From Nelumbo lutea (Eukaryota > Streptophyta > Magnoliopsida > Proteales > Nelumbonaceae): a stretch of DNA of 64,000 nucleotides. Of the stretch, positions 60,225 to 64,000 are shown piece after piece. Numbering within the stretch: the first letter of the stretch is position 1; each line of letters starts with the position of its first letter. The stretch is taken from the NCBI GenBank assembly GCA_022828595.1, contig JAKGHH010000004.1:84286270-84350269 (forward strand), written 5' to 3'. The notes under the pieces are model-generated. The model did no database searches. It had not been told where the DNA came from and saw only the letters and a program-made list of their open reading frames with translations. Made by a program: the position numbers and the translations under genes.

Positions 60225-60600
60225 TCCTCTGTCTTCGTCTGCAGACTGCTAGATATTTGGTTGAAACTCAATTGCAACTCCTGCAATGAACTCAAGTTTC
60301 CAAATGTTTGAGAATGCTCCCTGTGATCTAATTCAGTAAAATGCCGATAACCAATAATTGCTTGCAGTTCCCAAGCTTCGGAAGAATCATGCCGATTAAA
60401 TTGTTCTGCCATAGAAGTAGATTGCTGAGATTGCGTAGATTTTCCAACTGAGATGGAACAAAGTCACTTAGATTGTTCTCGTACAAGTAGATGTTTTATA
60501 GCTCGGTACAGTCACCAAGCTCATCAGGTGGGATCTGGCCTGAGAGGAGAACGGTGTGGATGGCCAACGTGAGAAATCCTGACATGCTTTTGGGGATTTT
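60225..60600 (-). pseudogene. LRR receptor-like kinase ectodomain fragment (broken)
   Basis: The minus strand reads as successive 24-residue leucine-rich repeats: LAIHTVLLSGQIPPDELGD, CTELxNIYLYENNLSDFVPS, QLENLRNLSNLLLWQNNL, LGNCKQLLVIGILLNxITGS and, after one frameshift, FGNLSSLQELQLSFNQISSS. Two stop codons (x) and the frameshift make it non-coding. The repeats resemble those of subfamily XI receptor kinases such as peptide-hormone receptors (inference from motif style). No transmembrane segment or kinase domain is present. It sits inside the Pack-MULE-like element. Confidence 0.8.
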
Positions 60601-60615
60601 TTAATGGAACCCCTA

Positions 60616-61276
60616 TTAATCCAGCTGCCGACAACAACCATACCGATGTAGAAAGCAAAATACTAGTTGTTAATCCACCTGCCGACAATTACCATACCAG
60701 CTGTTATACGGTGGGGGCATGAAACTGGTTGCTGGCGAGTTTGCTGGAAAACAGAGCAAACCGGTGACGGTAGCCAAGGCCAACGAGTATGACCTAATTG
60801 GTGCATCAAATGCACATGTCGATCGGACCCTAGACGAACATGCAAGCTTTAAGGATTTCCTGGTTTGCTACGGAAGCACCAAATTCGCCAGAGAAATGGC
60901 TGCCGCATTTGTTGCTGAGACCCATCATTTGTTTGCTATGACTCCGGCAGGGATCTGGTGTTCGCCAAAGAAATGGCCGCCACTTTTGTTGCTGAGACAC
61001 ATCGTCTGTTTGCTGCGACTCCAACAAGGATCCGGTGAACACCATCCACCACCTGGGTTGCAGTGCACCAAAAAAGGGTATCATATAAAAGAATCCACCA
61101 CCTGAGTTGCAGTGCACCAAAAAAGGGCATCATATAAAAGGGAAAAAAAAGCTTGAAGAGATTGATGAAATTTGAAAATTTGAATCAAAATAAAGGGCAC
61201 ATTTGACATTTTGTTTTTTCCCTGATCATTTAAGGACGATGACATTTTGTTTTTTCCCTTGTCATTTAGGGATATT
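60616..61276. repeat. Series of four two-copy short tandem duplications
   Basis: Four separate direct duplications follow each other: period 54 starting 60616 ('ttaatccagctgccgacaa'), period 77 starting 60884 ('ttcgccagagaaatggc'), period 49 starting 61044 ('atccaccacctgggttgc') and period 36 starting 61205 ('gacattttgttttttccc'). Each is present twice with a few differences. A 128-codon open frame runs through part of this but is not recognisable. Confidence 0.85.
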
Positions 61277-61533
61277 TTAAAACAATGTATGTACAATAAG
61301 GATAGAGTTTGTCGATTAGCTAAACTAGTTTAAAAAATTTACCCCAAAAAAGGAGTCAAATAGAGACTTCAAATTACACATTACGCAAATTAAGAAAAAT
61401 CAGAAACCACCGCAACAATAACCAACTTAATGGTGAAACACAAAGAGGACTTGTTCCTTTTATACTTTTTAAAAAGTATAAAAGTTGTTGCGTGAATGTA
61501 AAATAAGAGATTAGAGCACTTTTGCATGTCTAG

Positions 61534-61985
61534 GGCCATGTTTACAGTGTTTATTTGGGCCATTGAACATTTATTGGTATTTGGGAAATAAGCCTGAAAT
61601 AAGTACTTATTTTAAAATTAAGGGCTTATTTTTTAAGCCCAAATTTCTAGTTTTTTTTAAGTGCTTATACAATAAATACTTATTCAAAATTTTCTTCCAA
61701 AATTATCACTAGTTGAATTTTAAAATACCACTTATAAAATTATCTCCAGTTGAATTTTACAAAAGAACTTTTATGAAAGCACTTTTACAAAAGTAATTTT
61801 ATAAAAACACTTATTTTGTAAAAATGCTTTTATAAGTCCTTTTGTAAAAATGCTTTCATAAAAGTGGTTTCAAAGGATATATTTTGAAAACTTGAAGAAA
61901 ATGAAGGACTTTGAGTGCCCAATATAAAATAAGTGCTTATTTGAATAAGCACTTATCTTTAACTTAAGCACTCCCAAACATGGCC
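61534..61985. mobile_element. Tourist-like MITE, family D, copy 2
   Basis: This 452-bp element has ends GGCCATGTTTACAGTG and, inverted, GGCCATGTTTGGGAGTGCTT. TAG flanks both sides (61531-61533, 61986-61988). The middle again has 'aaaagtgcttttataa' palindromes, fewer than in the 650-bp copy at 31096. A separate end fragment of the same family lies at about 62026-62078 ('gatgtttgggagtgcttaag'). Confidence 0.75.
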
Positions 61986-62078
61986 TAGGTCCCACACACA
62001 GAAATTTTGTAATGCAGGAGGTTTTAGGTGATGTTTGGGAGTGCTTAAGTTAAAAATAAGTGCTTATTTAAATAAACA

Positions 62079-63316
62079 ATTTCAGAAGTGAATCAGAACC
62101 CAATAAGATATTTTATTTTTGGAAGCTTTTTTTTTTTTTTTTGTAGCTTCCAAAGTCAACCTCTTTGGCAATAAATAATTTGAAAACTTGAAATTAAAGA
62201 GCACAAATGCAAATAGATTTATAAAGTGGGTCATGCTGGCTGTTGGCACTGCCTGTGGCTCAGTCCAGCACAGCCCATGTATATATACTATTTATTTAAA
62301 TTTTATTGTATTTTTTTTCAATTTGATTTTATTATTTCATATGTAAACAATTGTATACATTAAAATTCATAGAATAAAATTTTAAGATTTTTTTTCACAT
62401 TCTCATCCATCTTGTTAATTTTTTTTTTTTTTAATTTTCTAAAAGAGAAAATTGTGCCACCCATGGCCTGGCCCACAGTCTGGCATAGGCTCGCCTGGGC
62501 TCGTGCCAGGCATAGTCCACATGACACAAAACAACCACAAAGGAGAAGCCCTAGATCTGTTGCCAATTCATTAATCTGCATATCCTCTCCTTGTAGTCTC
62601 ATTCATTGAATTTTCAGAAATTATAATAAAATCGTCAGAAAAGGGAAGAGGGTATCTTGGAATCCATAGTCCGCAGGACACAAACCAGTCAAGCACAGCC
62701 AAGCTGGGATAATGGCTCAAGATCATGGTATATATTATTATTATTATTATTATTTTGGATCAACAATTTGTTAGGTAGAAGGCAAACCCTTGTTCCTTGA
62801 AGTCTCAAATAATTTAAGATCTTCCCAAGAAAAGAAATTTCCATTTGGAGGGTTGTTTTATTATTTTATGGAAGGCTGGATAACAAAACCATATAAATAA
62901 TAGCAATTTGACAATTTCAAATAAAAATCACTGATAAACATTTTACCAACCACTAACACTCAAGAAACAAAAAAGACAGGTATAAAATGTAAAGTATATC
63001 TTCCATACAACCTTGTGACTATAGTTGTATGCAATTAATACAAAAGCTTGGACTCCGGATATTAAGCTTAGTAGGAGCTATTCAAGAAAGGGAAAAAAAG
63101 AAAGAATATCACAACAGAAGGAAACGAACAAATTTTAATTTCGTCCACCACTTCTGGAGAACTTTTTCCTCTTCTTTCTTCTTCCTTTTTGCATCTCCTT
63201 TTCCCCATCTCTATGAGAAATGTCTTTACTTTTAGCTTCTCCTCAGTTATTTGTTATGGTGGATGCATTGATGGGAGAATCTGATCTTTCTGTAAAACCA
63301 TACCAAGTATTAACAA
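62079..63316. other. Intergenic DNA and 3' flank of the zinc-finger gene
   Basis: Positions 62228-62280 and 62454-62525 carry 'ggctcagtccagcacagcccatg' and 'tggcataggctcgcctgggc'-like phrases in opposed orientation, as in hAT subterminal regions, with AT-rich DNA between. They may be the two ends of a small hAT element. A (TTA)n run lies near 62728-62754. The last few hundred bases are probably the 3' UTR of the minus-strand gene. Confidence 0.4.
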
Positions 63317-64000
63317 TTATGGACTGTCTATCAACATTGATTCCCTCTTCCTTGCTTTGGCATGTGAACTCATATGACCCCCTAAAGCGCGGCCGCTGCG
63401 GAATATTTTGTGACATCTAGTACATTCATAGAGGTCATTGTAAGGGGTCCAAGGAGCAGCAACTGAAATCCTGTGAAATGCTTGTTGATACACATCAGGC
63501 TGATGAGTAGAAACAGAGAAAGCAGGAGAAGACTCTACCTGGTTCCCCACTGATAGTGAAGCATAAGGACTTAGTTGAGATATGGTGGTAAGGTTTTCAG
63601 AAAATTCTTCTGCTAGGTGGCTTCTTGAAGGACTAGATAATGGTGAACTAGAATTTGTATCAAGCAGCATATCTTCAGATGGTTCTGCATTTAAATCTAT
63701 ATCTCTTCTACGTTTAACTCCTTCATAAACAGTACTGCTAATGGGAATTACCTCTTTTGTTGTTGTAGAGATTGCCAATTCTTTAGAAAGAATGATGAAT
63801 TGTAGGCCCCTCAATCTCTTTGGGTCTTCAGTTAGAGACTGATCATCATCTTTGACAGAATCTAAACCATGTGCAGTAGAGTTTGAAGTTGGAATGCATG
63901 TTGATGGCCTTGATCCTCCTGCAATCACAGTTGCAGGTGAATGCTCCACCGGAGTAGATGGCGTGCTCCAAACCTCATTTGTTCTTCTCTCATTCATCAT
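63317..64000 (-). CDS. C2H2 zinc-finger protein with EAR motif (5' end at window edge)
   Basis: The last 227 residues are visible. The frame is open to the window edge, where an ATG pair (MMN) stands, so this may be the whole protein or only the last exon. Residues 95-107 hold a basic cluster, KRRRD, directly followed by IDLNAEP, a DLNxxP-type EAR repression motif. Residues 110-180 are Ser/Pro-rich. A single C2H2 finger lies at 191-213: Cys193, Cys196, His209, His213 (C-x2-C-x12-H-x3-H) with RALGGH in the helix, the plant-specific xALGGH signature, followed by KARKR. A nuclear DNA-binding repressor is the likely role. The target genes and exact subfamily cannot be told. The stop TAA is at 63317-63319. 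Confidence 0.75.
   Translation of the reverse strand: MMNERRTNEVWSTPSTPVEHSPATVIAGGSRPSTCIPTSNSTAHGLDSVKDDDQSLTEDPKRLRGLQFIILSKELAISTTTKEVIPISSTVYEGVKRRRDIDLNAEPSEDMLLDTNSSSPLSSPSRSHLAEEFSENLTTISQLSPYASLSVGNQVESSPAFSVSTHQPDVYQQAFHRISVAAPWTPYNDLYECTRCHKIFRSGRALGGHMSSHAKARKRESMLIDSP

Larger units (their letters stand above)
59727..61344. mobile_element. Pack-MULE-like element carrying gene fragments
   Basis: The left arm at about 59730-59812 (AAATTTTTAAACTA..., 'tttagttaattggttaactc', 'taccttta ttgtttgtat', 'ttaaaata') matches the right arm read inward from 61340 (AAATTTTTTAAACTA, 'gtttagctaatcgacaaactc', 'tatccttattgtacatac', 'ttttaaaata'). The left arm has about 14 extra bases. The inside is GC-richer than the outside and contains an LRR receptor kinase fragment. 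That combination, TIRs around captured gene pieces, is typical of Pack-MULEs. The exact ends and target duplication are not resolved. Confidence 0.55.

Noticed and set aside
60719..61105. 128-residue plus-strand frame in the Pack-MULE-like element
   Set aside because: It runs through two tandem duplications and matches no family I recognise. It might be captured coding sequence, but nothing supports it as a gene.

Overview
The window is nuclear DNA of a flowering plant. It has spliceosomal introns with GT..AG ends, plant-specific protein families (a prenylated heavy-metal-associated protein, EDGP/7S-globulin-type pseudo-aspartic proteases, a C2H2 finger of the xALGGH type), an AT-rich intergenic background full of microsatellites, and many short inverted-repeat transposons. 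The species cannot be read from it. The amount of nested transposon debris fits a medium or large angiosperm genome.

Genes are sparse. (1) A three-exon HIPP gene lies at 8124-9980 (+), with a metal-binding domain, an acidic tract, a Gly/Asn-rich region and a C-terminal CNVM prenylation box. (2) An intact tRNA-Cys(GCA) lies at 23425-23496. (3) Two intronless EDGP-like genes sit tail to tail at 50021-51301 (+) and 52147-53478 (-). Both keep twelve cysteines but lack the second catalytic Asp motif. (4) A C2H2 zinc-finger protein with an EAR-type DLNxxP motif runs to the right edge at 63317-64000 (-), and its 5' end may lie outside. I found no other intact protein gene.

The rest is mostly mobile DNA. 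The most informative part is 40.5-49.25 kb. There a decayed hAT transposase gene (BED finger, catalytic-region motifs, C-terminal dimerisation domain) is split by a 5'-truncated LINE on the minus strand. That LINE is itself broken by three independent insertions: a 2,655-bp solo LTR with a perfect 5-bp target duplication, a 163-bp Mutator-type MITE with a 9-bp duplication, and a 1,634-bp non-autonomous Helitron inserted exactly between A and T. Removing each one on paper restores a continuous LINE reading frame. A second, larger Helitron copy lies at 27393-30536 and carries a nested MITE and an internal tandem duplication. At 59.7-61.3 kb a Pack-MULE-like element carries a broken fragment of a leucine-rich-repeat receptor kinase.

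MITE families recur across the window: Mutator-type (9-bp duplications), Tourist/PIF-Harbinger-type (3-bp duplications, including two families that abut at two separate loci) and hAT-type (8-bp duplications). Boundaries in the feature list were read by eye from terminal repeats and target duplications. Family names for non-coding elements rest on those structures only.
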